A DNA stretch of 64,000 bases from the NCBI RefSeq assembly GCF_024362695.1, contig NC_065419.1, forward strand, positions 1,426,678 through 1,490,677, given 5' to 3'. This DNA comes from Pectinophora gossypiella (taxonomy: Eukaryota; Arthropoda; Insecta; Lepidoptera; Gelechiidae). The notes under the pieces are model-generated. The model was not told the origin of the DNA. It searched no databases and saw nothing but the letters and a program-made list of their open reading frames with translations. A program made the position numbers and the translations under genes. Shown one piece after another: positions 53,583-63,732 of this stretch (position 1 is its first letter; every line of letters starts with the position of its first letter).

Positions 53583-54031
53583 GAATAATGCTCCAATAAA
53601 AAAGGAAATCAAAAAATTTCGAATGCACCATAACTTTCATGCGTAAATATTGGCAGCCCATAATCTACATTAAACAGGAAATAAAGCAATAAAAAGCACT
53701 TCGCAGCCCCATTAGAGCGAAACCGTTTAACTCATTCAATCTCATTCACTCGTTCAATTAAATCATTCATTCAATCGAATAAATGAACGAATCGTTTCGT
53801 TCGCGCCGCCCGTTTTACAAAAGTATTTTCCAATATTTATGGCCAGTTTGAGTTTTCAATTAAATTTTAAATCGGCCGAAAAAGTTGGCGACTCATTTTA
53901 AAATTGTTCGATTTTTCAAATTGATACCTAGTTTTTAGTGATAATGCCAAATGGGTTTTTAAACGTTTTAACTGTGCTTGCAATGGTTTGACCCCGTTGG
54001 TATATTCGTTTGATATTAACTTCTTTTTTAT
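53583..54031. other. no recognised feature
   Basis: A CATTCA/GAATGA-rich patch near 53740. No gene. Confidence 0.4.
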
Positions 54032-54218
54032 TTATTGCAGATTTGCCGCAAATGGCATAACTGTTGGCCGGACTGTACAAAATTTAAGACAACAGGCCTG
54101 AGGGTGGGTGTCCAGTCGGATGCGAACCTCGGCTCAGGGCGTCTCGTCTGAGTGGACAAGCGCTAAATGGGAGATATCGTCGACCACGCCAGCGGAGTCG
54201 GTATTGGGGTCCTGAAGT
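54032..54218 (-). mobile_element. Jockey-like 3' fragment
   Basis: TTATTGCAGATTTGCCGCAA, CAACAGGCCTGAGGGTG, GTCGACCACGCCAGCGGAG and GGGGTCCTGAAG. It reaches the ORF2 C-terminal codons and has several deletions. Confidence 0.8.
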
Positions 54219-54227
54219 TGATACTAA

Positions 54228-54303
54228 CTCATTAGTGCAAGCCAGGTACCGGGGATCAAACCGCATCTTACCGTTTGAGAAGCAAGCTTAACACACATCC
54301 ACA
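54228..54303 (-). mobile_element. SINE-D head
   Basis: ACTCATTAGTGCAAGCCAGG and GTTTGAGAAGCAAGCTTAAC, adjacent to the Jockey fragment. Confidence 0.6.
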
Positions 54304-54362
54304 GGGGAATCTCAAAAGACACCATGATAATTTTTATTAAGTTACCTAATTATTATTATTGC

Positions 54363-54808
54363 GATAAGACGGCCGTGAGACCTGCGCTGATGTACGGATC
54401 GGAATGCTGGCCGCTTAAAGAGGCGCACACACAGAAACTTCATACGACTGAGATGAAAATGCTTCGATGGTCGGGAGGGGTGACTAGGCAAGACAAAATT
54501 AGAAACGAGTACGTTCGCGGAAGCTTCAAAGTAGCCCCTATACCCGATAAGCTGAAAGAAAGTCGTTTGAGGTGGTATGGCCACGTAATGCGGAGAGACC
54601 AGCAGCATGTAGTCCACACAGCTCTTTGCCTGGCCGAGAACAAAAGAGGCAGAGGACGCCCTCCTTATACTTGGTGGACCAGCATGTCCCGATTATTGAA
54701 AAATGAAAATTTACCCGACCCGACAACCCTAGACAGAATGTCATGGCGCCGCAAAATTAGGAGAGCCGACCCCACCTAAAGTGGGATAGCGCAAGGAAGA
54801 AGAAGAAG
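54363..54808 (+). mobile_element. RTE-like LINE C-terminus, open frame, with target duplication
   Basis: Uninterrupted frame to a TAA at 54777: PALMYGSECWPLKEAHTQKL, MKMLRWSGGVTRQDKIRNEY, SRLRWYGHVMRRDQQHV, KRGRGRPPYTWW and a final RRADPT. The tail is (GAA)n. ACCTAATTATTATTATT flanks it (54344-54360 and from 54809). Frames like this are commonly mis-annotated as genes. It is 5' truncated, and the first methionine in frame belongs to the flank. Confidence 0.88.
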
Positions 54809-54834
54809 ACCTAATTATTATTATTATTATTGCA

Positions 54835-55165
54835 AAATCTAGTTTAAGCTCCCCTAACCAAGTCTCTGCCGCATCCATCACAATGCAGCTCGGCTATGCC
54901 ACATGGGAACCGGTGTAGAGGGCACTCGATCACTCTGTGAGATATGATCCGGGTGACCACATTCACAGTATGGCGACTCCTTTAAGCCCCATTTATGTAG
55001 GTGACGCTTCGACTATCCGTGGTCCCCACACCGGTTTAGTCGGTTCCAGATTTTTCGTTTGGTGTCAAAGTCAGGGATCTTCCGCGTGGGATCTCGAATA
55101 AGGTCCGAATTTGTGCCGTCGAACATATTCCACTCCAACCTCCATATATCTTCCACACTGAATTG
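54835..55165 (-). pseudogene. LINE pol C-terminus (IWNRLNR...CECGHPDH type)
   Basis: Minus-strand translation: EDIWRLEWNMFDGTNSDLIR, DFDTKRKIWNRLNRC, then a stop, then LHKWGLKESPYCECGHPDHI. The HKWGL...CxCGxxDQ motif follows the RT in several LINE lineages. Frame breaks follow. Confidence 0.7.
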
Positions 55166-55854
55166 GCTTCTTACTTACCTAATAATAAATTAGGAAGCCA
55201 CTTAAATTCGTTCAGCTATAAAAGCCAAAACCGTCGTATCATCTTTCAAATGGAATAACTGGCCACTATAATACGTCCTGAATAATTTAGTAGTCATTGT
55301 GTTAATTGCACCGAAAGGTACAATATAAGGTGTAATATGCATAATGCACGTGTATTCTAATAAATTAATGGTATTAAGTGAGAAGGGATAGCGTTTATGA
55401 CAATGTTTTAGATACTGTTTGTACTTTGTTATTTTTTGTAAACAAGTGCATTAGTCTGTTTAATAAATAAACTTCGCTTCGCTCGGGTGCAATGCTGAGG
55501 AAAAAATGAAATTATTTACGACATCACATTAAAAACCTCAAAAATAACAGTATTTCTCCACTATTTGATGGATGTTATTATATCTTCCTCTTGAATCACT
55601 CTATCTATTAAAAAAACCGCATCAAAATCAGTTGCGTAGTTTTAAAGATTTAAGCGTACATAGGGATATAGGGACAGAAAAAGCGACTTTGTTTTATACT
55701 ATGTAGTGATGTATTCTAATGAATATTAATGGTATTAAGTGAGACAGGACAGCGTTTATAACAATGTTTTAGACACTGTTTGTAAGTACGTTGTTATTTT
55801 TTGTAAAGAAGAGCGTTAGTCTGTTTATTACAGTTTATTATACACAGAACAGGG
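55166..55854. other. AT-rich, with an internal duplication
   Basis: TTAATGGTATTAAGTGAGA with CAATGTTTTAGA... occurs at 55365-55470 and again at 55720-55820, a diverged direct repeat. No gene. Confidence 0.5.
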
Positions 55855-56010
55855 GTGTTAAAAATGGCCACATCGAAGCAATTCATCTAAGAAAACAATA
55901 TTTCTATTTGTCAGTTGTTTGCATTGCGCACTTACTTATATGCGCAAATGTCAATTTTCAATATTGCTTTCTTAGATGAATGGCTTTGATGTGGCCATTT
56001 TAACCCCCCC
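55855..56010. mobile_element. hairpin MITE, near-perfect palindrome (copy 2)
   Basis: AAAATGGCCACATCGAAGCA at the left mirrors CTTTGATGTGGCCATTTTAA at the right. The loop lies around GCGCACTTACTTATATGCGC. Confidence 0.8.
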
Positions 56011-56115
56011 AGGATATAAAAAAACAATCAGACTAACACAAACGGTTCAGTTTATTTCCAGTAGAAATCTCTTCCAGCAGACAGGGAAAGAGATAATAAA
56101 GGGCAGATAGGCGTG

Positions 56116-56259
56116 TATAGTCATGATGAGCAATATAATGTACTTACCCACTTTAGGACTCTGTCGCACTAACACATTTGACATTTAGTGAGACTTACAG
56201 TTCAGTTTGTCAAAAAAGTTAATGTGACATAAATACCAAAGTGTATGCTCGTGACCGTA
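56116..56259. mobile_element. mariner-type MITE (copy 7)
   Basis: TATAGTCATGATGAGCAATA to GTGTATGCTCGTGACCGTA, inverted relative to copy 1. Confidence 0.72.
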
Positions 56260-56379
56260 CATTACTAACAACATATTTAATAGATAAACGTTTGACGTGT
56301 GCTGTCAACTTAATTCTGTCAGGTTATTGGCGAATGTTATTTTTATAGGGTTATATTTGATTTGTGCTTAAAACTGAAG

Positions 56380-56490
56380 TGTGTCCCATAAGTTTTATGC
56401 TTGTCGATTACCCGTCCCTTTCCTTTTCGATGGATAAGAAAATGACAGATATAATTTATAATAAAATTAGATGGTGTCTACAGGAACAAT
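56380..56490. repeat. three-copy hairpin repeat, copy 3
   Basis: TGCTTGTCGATTACCCGTCC and GATGGATAAGAAAATGACAG. Confidence 0.5.
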
Positions 56491-56980
56491 ACAACAACAA
56501 CAATAGCAGAACAACAACAACAATAATACATATTTTTTTTTACGTGACTTAATTGTAGATTTGCTGCAGATGGCATTAACTACTTGGCCGGAGTTACATA
56601 CAATGAGTTATATTAATTACATAAGATTCTCATTCAACTTGCACCACAGACTATAAAAGGTACCGGAAGGTGAAAATGCACAAAATTATCATATTATTAT
56701 TATTATACTATAGCATTGTCCCCGCGGCACCGCTTGCGTCCGCTTTCGTAATATCACGGATGTTCGGGTAGGTGGCACTGTTGCGGACACGATTTAGAAA
56801 GGTATTTTTTTGTATTTGATGTTTAATTGTAAAAACGTATACATAACCCCAAAATAATAAAAACAGTCAAAATTGAAAATTTCCCGTATGGCATGATAAA
56901 ACGTAAGCACGCGACACGACACTCAAAAAAAGCCCAGCGTGGCGCCAATGTAAGACACGTGAATGAAAGCCACCATGGTT
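56491..56980. other. Jockey scrap and unassigned DNA
   Basis: 56535-56597 is a minus-strand Jockey end (TTGCTGCAGATGGCATTAAC). 56815-56850 (GTAAAAACGTATACATAACC) is a trace of the 4786-5190 LINE tail. Confidence 0.5.
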
Positions 56981-57184
56981 TGTCGCATCCATCCTGAGCG
57001 TTGAGCTCGGATTGTCACGCATTGGGTGCCTCATGACGGGTACAGGCGTCGTGGTAGACCTCGAAAGAGAAGGCGTGACGACATGGACGCTTGCCGGAGG
57101 GACTGGCCGGAGTACGCACAACACCGCGAAAAACGGAAAGAGGAAGGGGAAGCCTTTGCACAGCAGTGGGATCTTGTAGGCTAG
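56981..57184 (+). pseudogene. RTE-like LINE pol C-terminus (AQQWD end)
   Basis: Translates to CRIHPER, a TGA, then ARIVTHWVPHDGYRRRGRPR, KRRRDDMDACRRDWPEYAQH and EEGEAFAQQWDLVG before a TAG. The stop at about 57002 replaces a conserved tryptophan. The last ~40 bases closely resemble the tail of SINE-B, which makes this lineage the likely LINE partner. Confidence 0.75.
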
Positions 57185-57221
57185 ATTAGATCAGAAACAC
57201 TACAATAAGAACATAAGTTCA

Positions 57222-57390
57222 CGACTGTAGTCAGGGATACATCCATCGCAAGGTGAAGTAAGTACCCACACATCACCGATCTCTTTGTTAAAACAACGTG
57301 ATAGGTACTCAGCCGTATAGTGAAAACTGCACTTAAGACAAATTACTAATTAATTGGTGCAAGTCCGGTATCGGTGAACTTCAGGACCAC
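57222..57390 (-). mobile_element. SINE-D, partial
   Basis: GATACATCCATCGCAAGGTG, ACACATCACCGATCTCTTTG and AATTGGTGCAAGTCCGGTAT. Part of the middle is deleted. Confidence 0.65.
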
Positions 57391-57686
57391 AATGTTATAA
57401 TTTTATTCGTCTTGAGTAGACGATACAAGATGTGTCCAAAAACAGGACCATTCTCCCTTCCTATTCCATAGAGCGCACAATGTCGGCCCAACAATGGAGC
57501 GTAGGTAAATTAAAACTATATTAAATCGTCTTGTACTGCCTTCTCTTTGTGATAATACACGTTTTTGTTGTATGTAACTGAGTGGAAAATTGTTATAGTG
57601 TTAAGCAACGAATAACGGGCAAAGTACTACAAATAAGTACGGGGATTTTAAATGTTGATAATTTACAACAGGTATGTATGTATGTG

Positions 57687-57975
57687 GAGGAGCTCGGTGG
57701 CGCAGCGGTAAACGCGTTCGGTCTGCGATTGTTGAAGTTAAGCAACTTTCGCAAAGGCGGGTCATAGGATGGGTGACCACAAAAAAAAAGTTTTAATCTC
57801 GAGCTCCTCCGTGCTTCGGAAGGCACGTTAAGCCGTTGGTCCCGGCTGTATTAGCAGTCGTTAATAACCATCAATCCGCACTGGGCCCGCGTGATGGTTT
57901 AAGGCCCGATCTCCCTATCCATCCATAGGGAAGGCCCGTGCCCCAGCAGTGGGGACGTTAATGGGCTGATGATGA
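57687..57975 (+). mobile_element. SINE-5S, full-length with 10-bp duplication
   Basis: TATGTATGTG flanks it at 57677-57686 and 57976-57985. Both 5S blocks and box A are intact. One change (GGCGGGTC for GGCCGGTC) lies between the 5S blocks. Confidence 0.92.
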
Positions 57976-57999
57976 TATGTATGTGTAACGGGCTGGTTT

Positions 58000-58375
58000 A
58001 TTCCCTCTTAAGGACGGTACTGAAAAGTATCAGCGTCCGAACGACGATCCCGACGACCCGATTACTCTAGGCATAGAGGCAGCCAATCAGCTCGCGACAC
58101 CAAACACTTCAGGACCCCGATACCGACCCCGCCGGCGTGGTCAACGATTTCCCCCAATCAGCGCTTATCGCTATCGACCCACTAGGGTCGATTAATTCTT
58201 TCAAATATTTTTCCTCTCAGACGACGCCCTGACCCGAGGTTCGCGCCCACCTGGGTACCCTCAGGCCTGTTGTCTTAAACGTTGTACCGGGTGAGAGCCT
58301 TCAGCGCTCCCCATTTGTCTGGCCACGTAGTTAATGCCATCTGCGGCAAATCTACAATAAGTCACGTCAAAAAAA
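58000..58375 (+). mobile_element. Jockey-like 3' fragment with 10-bp duplication
   Basis: Starts in the ORF2 C-terminus (ACGGTACTGAAAAGTATCAG; residues DPDDPITLGIEAANQLATP) and runs through the 3' UTR to A7. GGGCTGGTTT at 57990-57999 and 58376-58385 is SINE-C sequence, so it landed in a SINE-C. Confidence 0.9.
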
Positions 58376-58385
58376 GGGCTGGTTT

Positions 58386-58470
58386 CCCTTCGCGGACTGG
58401 GAGTCAGACAGGCAGTCGCTTCTGTAAAATCCGAACCTGTCATATAACAGGATAATGCTAGGTAGATGAT
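58386..58470 (+). mobile_element. SINE-C remainder, right of the Jockey insertion
   Basis: CCCTTCGCGGACTGGGAGTC to GGATAATGCTAGGTAGATGA and a (GAT)n tail. Confidence 0.7.
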
Positions 58471-58519
58471 GATGATGAATTTACAGCCGGTATTTTTAAC
58501 GACTAGTAAAAACATCGAA

Positions 58520-58860
58520 TCCTGTTCAGAGACCGCGTGACTTACATCGTAGTGTCCCTGGTTCGAATCCCGGCTCGGGCTCCAAACCACTGAATTCGAC
58601 TTTGTGAATTTGATTTGCAGTTTGGATCATATTACATAATACATCACGAAGTCCACCCAACAGGGTCCACATAATATCAGCGTTGTGGTTCACGCCGCGA
58701 CTTGAGCTGAGTGAGGACCTTTTATCTCAGGACGTCCACCACCACCTTATGATCATTTCGACAAACATCCGTCTTGATTTTTTGTAATTGTTTTAGTGGA
58801 AATTTGATATGACGTTGTTGTCTTTTTTTTGTGTGTGGCGCCCTTTTATAATAAACTATT
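58520..58860 (+). mobile_element. possible tRNA-headed SINE and LINE tail
   Basis: CCCTGGTTCGAATCCCGG near 58556 is a consensus box B. GCGACTTGAGCTGAGTGAGG and GTGTGTGGCGCCC lead to AATAAACTATTTATATTC. No second copy of the head in the window. Confidence 0.5.
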
Positions 58861-58953
58861 TATATTCTAAGTTTTCAGAATTTATGTTCGGTTTATGGCA
58901 ATAGGCTCTATTACATGGGACTTAAACGTGACTGGCGAGGAGTGGGTGTATAC

Positions 58954-61258
58954 AGGGTGTTAGTAACACTGTAACGAACTTTTTGAGGAATGATTCAGAC
59001 CATAAATCTGAGTTGATGAAAGGAGATCATCGGCTCTCCATACTTTGGCCGGCCCAAATTTGAAAGTGCCGGCCAGAGAAAAAAAATGTGTTGAACCTTT
59101 CGAGTAGATTGCTACGAACATTTTTTACTATGACACCAAACGTGTACGATCATTAGTTTGGCTTTAATTGGATTTTAAAAATCTCGATTTTTCATACATT
59201 TTGTAAAAAAATATATTATGTCCGTTGGGAAAAAAAGGGATACAAGCGTATTACAAAGGACCTTTAGAACATTTATTACTATGGCGCCAAAGTTCTATGA
59301 CCATTATTTTGACGTTTATTGGACTTTCCGTTTTGGTTAATATGTTAAAATGCCGGCCATCGAAAAAATACGTCGAATCTGTCTAATAGTTGCTTTTCAA
59401 TATTTTTTAATATGACACCAAACATCTATGACCATTATTTTGACTTTTATTGGAATTTACGTTTTAGTTCAAATGTGAAAAGTGCCGACCAGCAAAAATA
59501 CCATGTGGAGAGTATCGAGTAGATGCCTATTAACATTTTTTTCTATAGCGCCAAACGTGTACGATCATTAGTTTGGCATTTATTTTATTTTAAAAATCTT
59601 GATTTCTTATTTATTTTGTTTAAAAATAAAGTGATTTGGGCAAAAATTGCGGTACGGCGGATTACAAAGGACCTTTAGAACATTTAATAATCTGACGCAA
59701 AACATTTTTGACCATTATTTTGACTTTTATTCGTCTCTCTTTTCGTTTTGGTTCAAATGGGAAAATGTCAGCCAGCTAAACAAAATGAGTCAAATCTTTT
59801 GGTAAACAACTTGAAACGTATATTTTTACTACGTTACCAAATGTCGACTTTGGCTTTTAGTGGACTTTTTAAAAATCTTTATTTTTTATACATTTTAACA
59901 ATGACAACAAGCAGAGCTTTCCCAATGACTAGTTATTAGTCAGATAAATATTTTGTGATTTTGTTTTGTGTGTTGTTAGGTGAAGTTCTATATTAATACC
60001 ATCAGATTTTAAATATGACGTTGGCTGTAGTTTTTGCATTCGACTCAACGTTAGTTTAGGTTGAATTATGGTATTGATTCGACCATAAATTTGACCATTG
60101 ACCGCAGATGGTTACCACCCTCCAAAGATAAGCTTGCCATCAAGTGACGAATCTCATATTTTGGTATGACGTCTGAAGTACCTGTTAGGAAAGACAGGAG
60201 TCGGTCGGTTGTACTTTGCATGTATGCCGATCACAATGTCCTGGTGGTACTCGGCTGATAACATAGTACCTCTATCACCCCACTGTATTTTCCTTGTATA
60301 CACACTTTTTTTTAAAAAAGTAACTTCTAAAGCGTGTATCACCATCAGGTGAGGTAGTGGTCAAACGCAAACCTATTTTTAATTTATAAAAATGTGTCAA
60401 AAAGTCGACTATATTACGCCTTTAGCAAGATAGTTCCATTATCACCAGATAAAACATTTTTTCGCCAAAGTGTAGGTATCTATGAAAACACCAGATTTTT
60501 GAGAAATCGAATTAAGTTCAAAATAGTGGTCATATACGTTTAATGCCATAGAGTAATAAACATTCTGACGATCCTTTAAATAACGCGCCTGTTATATTTT
60601 ATTTTTTTACAAAATGAAAAAAGTCGAGTTTTTTTTTTAAAACCAGCAAAAGCCAAACTAATGGTCATACACGTTTTTGTCATAGTGAATAATGTTTACA
60701 GGTATCTTCTCGATAGCTTTGACATGTGTTGTTTGCTGACCGGCACTTTTCACATAGAAACTATAACGTAGAGTCCAACAAAAGTCAAAATAATGGTCAG
60801 AGACGTTTGGTGCCCTATAAATAAATGGTCAAACAGATAAGTTATAACGGAATATACTAATATTGTTTCTTGGCCGGCACTTCACATTTTCACCAAAATG
60901 TATGAAAATTCATGTTCTTTTAATTCGAATAAAACCGAAAATATTGACCCTACAGCTTTGGTGCCATAGTAATAAATGCTCAGACGGATAAGTTCTAAGG
61001 ATATATACCATTATTGTTACTTGGCCGGCACTTTACATTTTGACCAAAAATGTATGAAAAAATACAGTTTTTTAAATTCGAATAAAACCGAAGATATTGA
61101 CCCTACAGCTTTGGTGCCATAGTAATAAATGCTCAGATGGATAAGGTCTAACGGAATATAGCAAAATTATTTTTTGGCCGGCACTTTGGCTTCTGGGCCG
61201 AAATCCGATGATCTCCTTTCAACTTGACCTGAATTGTCCCCCTCAGTATTCGATACGA
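58954..61258. mobile_element. 2.3-kb foldback element with repeat-filled arms
   Basis: The left end TACAGGGTGTTAGTAACACT through GTTGATGAAAGGAGATCATC is mirrored at the right by GATGATCTCCTTTCAACTTG through GTATTCGATACGATG. Both ends share the MITE terminus of 31593-31800. The left arm (59020-59900) repeats a ~140-bp unit about six times, each with a CCATTATTTTGACTTTTATT-like line and an ATGRCRCCAAA-like word. The right arm (60500-61210) carries about five in reverse (AAAATAATGGTCAGAGACGT, TTTGGTGCCATAGTAATAAA). GGCCGGC words end many units. The centre (59900-60480) is largely unrepeated. The last ~15 terminal bases at the right are missing. There is no transposase and no long frame, so it looks non-autonomous. 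Confidence 0.72.
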
Positions 61259-61641
61259 TGCCGATGTCCTCTCCTCTGCCTACCCCTTCGGTGATATAGG
61301 CGTGATGCTTGTTATGTTAAAAAAATAACCCCGTGCTCCGGATGGCACGTTAAGGAGTCGATCTCGACTACTATTTACTTGAGTATGTAGTTGTTACATG
61401 AGCCACATCAGGGGTCAAAAGTAATACAGACACCAGGGTCTATAAGGTTGATCATTGGCCTCAAAATCCACACGAGAGAAGAAACCTGAAGGTGGATTTT
61501 CTGTATTCCTTTCCCCGAATAGATTTTCATGAATTTTTAATATAGCATTCAACGAAGGAGAGACCACGTAGACAATAGACCTATCTCCAATATCCTTTAG
61601 GCAATGAAAGAAAAAACTGCGCGGTTTAAAATAGAATACTC
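61259..61641. repeat. LINE-tail trace, then SINE-A
   Basis: 61266-61325 is a CTCTGCCTACCCCTTCGGTG tail. 61328-61486 is a diverged SINE-A from the core to CACACGAGAGAAGAA. Confidence 0.55.
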
Positions 61642-61753
61642 ATACATACATACATACATAAACTCACGCCCGTAATCCCTAGTGGGGTGGGCAGAGCCAC
61701 AAGTAATCAAAGACAACTTGTAGCCACTGTTGATACGATGTCGTAAGCTGGAT
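61642..61753 (-). mobile_element. RTE-like LINE tail with 14-bp duplication
   Basis: A 112-bp 5'-truncated insert. AAAATAGAATACTC flanks it at 61628-61641 and 61754-61767. Confidence 0.9.
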
Positions 61754-61971
61754 AAAATAGAATACTCGTGTCATAGAAATGAACAAAACATGTCACTTGA
61801 TTGAAAAAAGTTGATTTGCTGTGAACAAAAAGATAAGTGAACGACTCAATTTTCTGTGCACAGATTCACGCCTGAAGTCTGCTGGGGTGGGCAGTTTGAC
61901 GAGCGGCTAGAAAACATAATATCGATATTGGTGTCCAAAGTAAAATGAATTTAACTATAAGTTACACACGC

Positions 61972-62236
61972 ACGTTAAGTCGTTGGTCCCGGTTAATACT
62001 TACTGATTTAAGTAAGTAGTCGTTACATGAGTCATTTCAGGGTCACCTGATTGTCCGAAAGTAAGATGATCCGTGCTTCGGAAGACACGTTAAGCCGTTG
62101 GTTCCGGTTACTATTTACTGATGTAAGGGAGTAATCGTTACATGAGCTATGTCAGGGGCCTTTGGTGGCTCAATTATAACCCTGACACCGAGGTTGATGA
62201 GGTTGGTATTCTACCTCACAACCCACACGATAAGAT
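61972..62236 (+). mobile_element. two SINE-A pieces fused in tandem
   Basis: 61972-62041 covers core to CATTTCAGGG. 62042-62236 restarts at TCACCTGATTGTCCGAAAGT and runs to CACAACCCACACGATAAG. The core is therefore present twice. Confidence 0.65.
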
Positions 62237-62530
62237 CTGAATGTGTTTTTTTCACTTTATGACTGACACGATAGTGACACGTTATACAAATAAACCGCTG
62301 CGTTTTCCTACCTTTTCTAGATTCCCATAGACAATGCTGGATGTTTGTCGCGCCGTCTCCTCGGCATCCTGCATAGGAAATGTGGAATCTGTGGAATGAT
62401 TGGAATGTCAGGTGGGGATTTATTATTTAGTACGATTTTTATAGCCAAGGGGAGAAGCTCGTAGCATAGTAATACTGGTTAATTGACGCGGTTAAAGTTG
62501 GCCGCTTAGCACCTTTTTTGTAACAATAGA

Positions 62531-62977
62531 TTGCTTCTATGCTGATCTGGGAGCAAATAACAAACATAGCAAACGTTCAGCTGCTTGTCTTCCCGGGCGT
62601 GTCGTAAAAACCGACAGAGGGATTGTGTCCTCTAACATGATGGACTAATGTTATGGGCGATAGGCTGATCCCTTATCACCATAAGGTTCATCATATCCAG
62701 CTTACGACTTACGACATCGTATCAACAGTGGCTGCAAGTTGTATTTGATTACTTGTGGCTCTGCCCACCCCATTAGGGATTACGGGCGTGAGTTTATGTA
62801 TGCATGTATGTTGTATCAATACGATCTACTCTGAACCGGCGTGCGTGTATGAAGCGATTGATGAATGTGGAGGAAGCAAGAGAAGTGTGTCAGGATCGAA
62901 GCAAATGGAATTCTATAGTCTCTGCTTACCCCGGTGGGAAATAGGCGTGAGTTTATGTATGTATGTATGTATGTATG
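62531..62977 (+). mobile_element. two RTE-like LINE tails inserted at one site
   Basis: 62531-62810 is the reverse of 47477-47738. 62822-62977 is the C-terminal end of 4072-4552. TTGTAACAATAGA flanks the pair (62518-62530, 62978-62990). A near-copy, TTGTATCAATA, lies between them at 62811-62821. Confidence 0.88.
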
Positions 62978-63732
62978 TTGTAACAATAGAGTGTGCTGTA
63001 GAGTTTGCCGCTCTAGGATTGGCTTGCACAGCCATGAAAGAAAGTGCATTTCTTCGAGGCAATGACGTCATAATCGTCTGAAACAGACGTTTAAGATAAG
63101 GCCAATGATGATGATGATGATGATGTAAGAATAACATACGTAGCATACTTATTACCGATTTATTTTTGCGGGGCGGAGAGTTACCGTTCTATACGTACTA
63201 ACATAACAAAACACATATCATGTCTTCACGCCTGTATTCCCGAAAGGGGTAGGCAGAAGTGTATATTATATCATCCAATCCTCATTAGCTATGTTTAAGT
63301 CCTATGTAATAGGGGGCAGCGTATTGTCAGTGCTATCAAGTAGGGCTAACAAGCGCGGCGTCATAAAATTTTGTCACGGTCATTGACTGACGATATAATT
63401 ACATATGTCGTTTTGTCGATTGGTGCTAATCTGTAAACCCAAATAAGTCGTGTCGTTCTGTCAAAATAGGAACTAAATCAAGTGCCACGCGTGTTAGGGA
63501 AAAAAACAAACTTATCGATTTCGATAAAAAATATTGAATCGATCGATAATTTTATCACGTTGCGCGTCTCAGCCTTTCTGGAATCCACGTGATATAAAGA
63601 AAGAAAAGAAAGAAAGAAAAAATTATTACTTCCGGACACCACAGACACAGACAGACAGATATCAGTCATATATATTATGATCTAAAAAATAATGTAAACA
63701 ACGGTAAGCACGTATATTAAGCAGGTTCAGTA
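62978..63732. other. repeat traces and unassigned DNA
   Basis: (GAT)n at 63106-63125. A CTGCCTACCCC tail (minus) at 63205-63270. 63510-63660 combines ATCGATAATTTTATCACGTT (inverse of 22505) with a GAAA tract and CCGGACACCACAGACACAGA. No gene. Confidence 0.5.

Noticed and set aside
54342..54744. Minus-strand frames of 67-91 codons
   Set aside because: Antisense to the RTE-like C-terminal frame 54363-54779.
62755..63081. 108-codon plus-strand frame with Cys-rich start
   Set aside because: It crosses two LINE tails and flanking DNA; chance frame.
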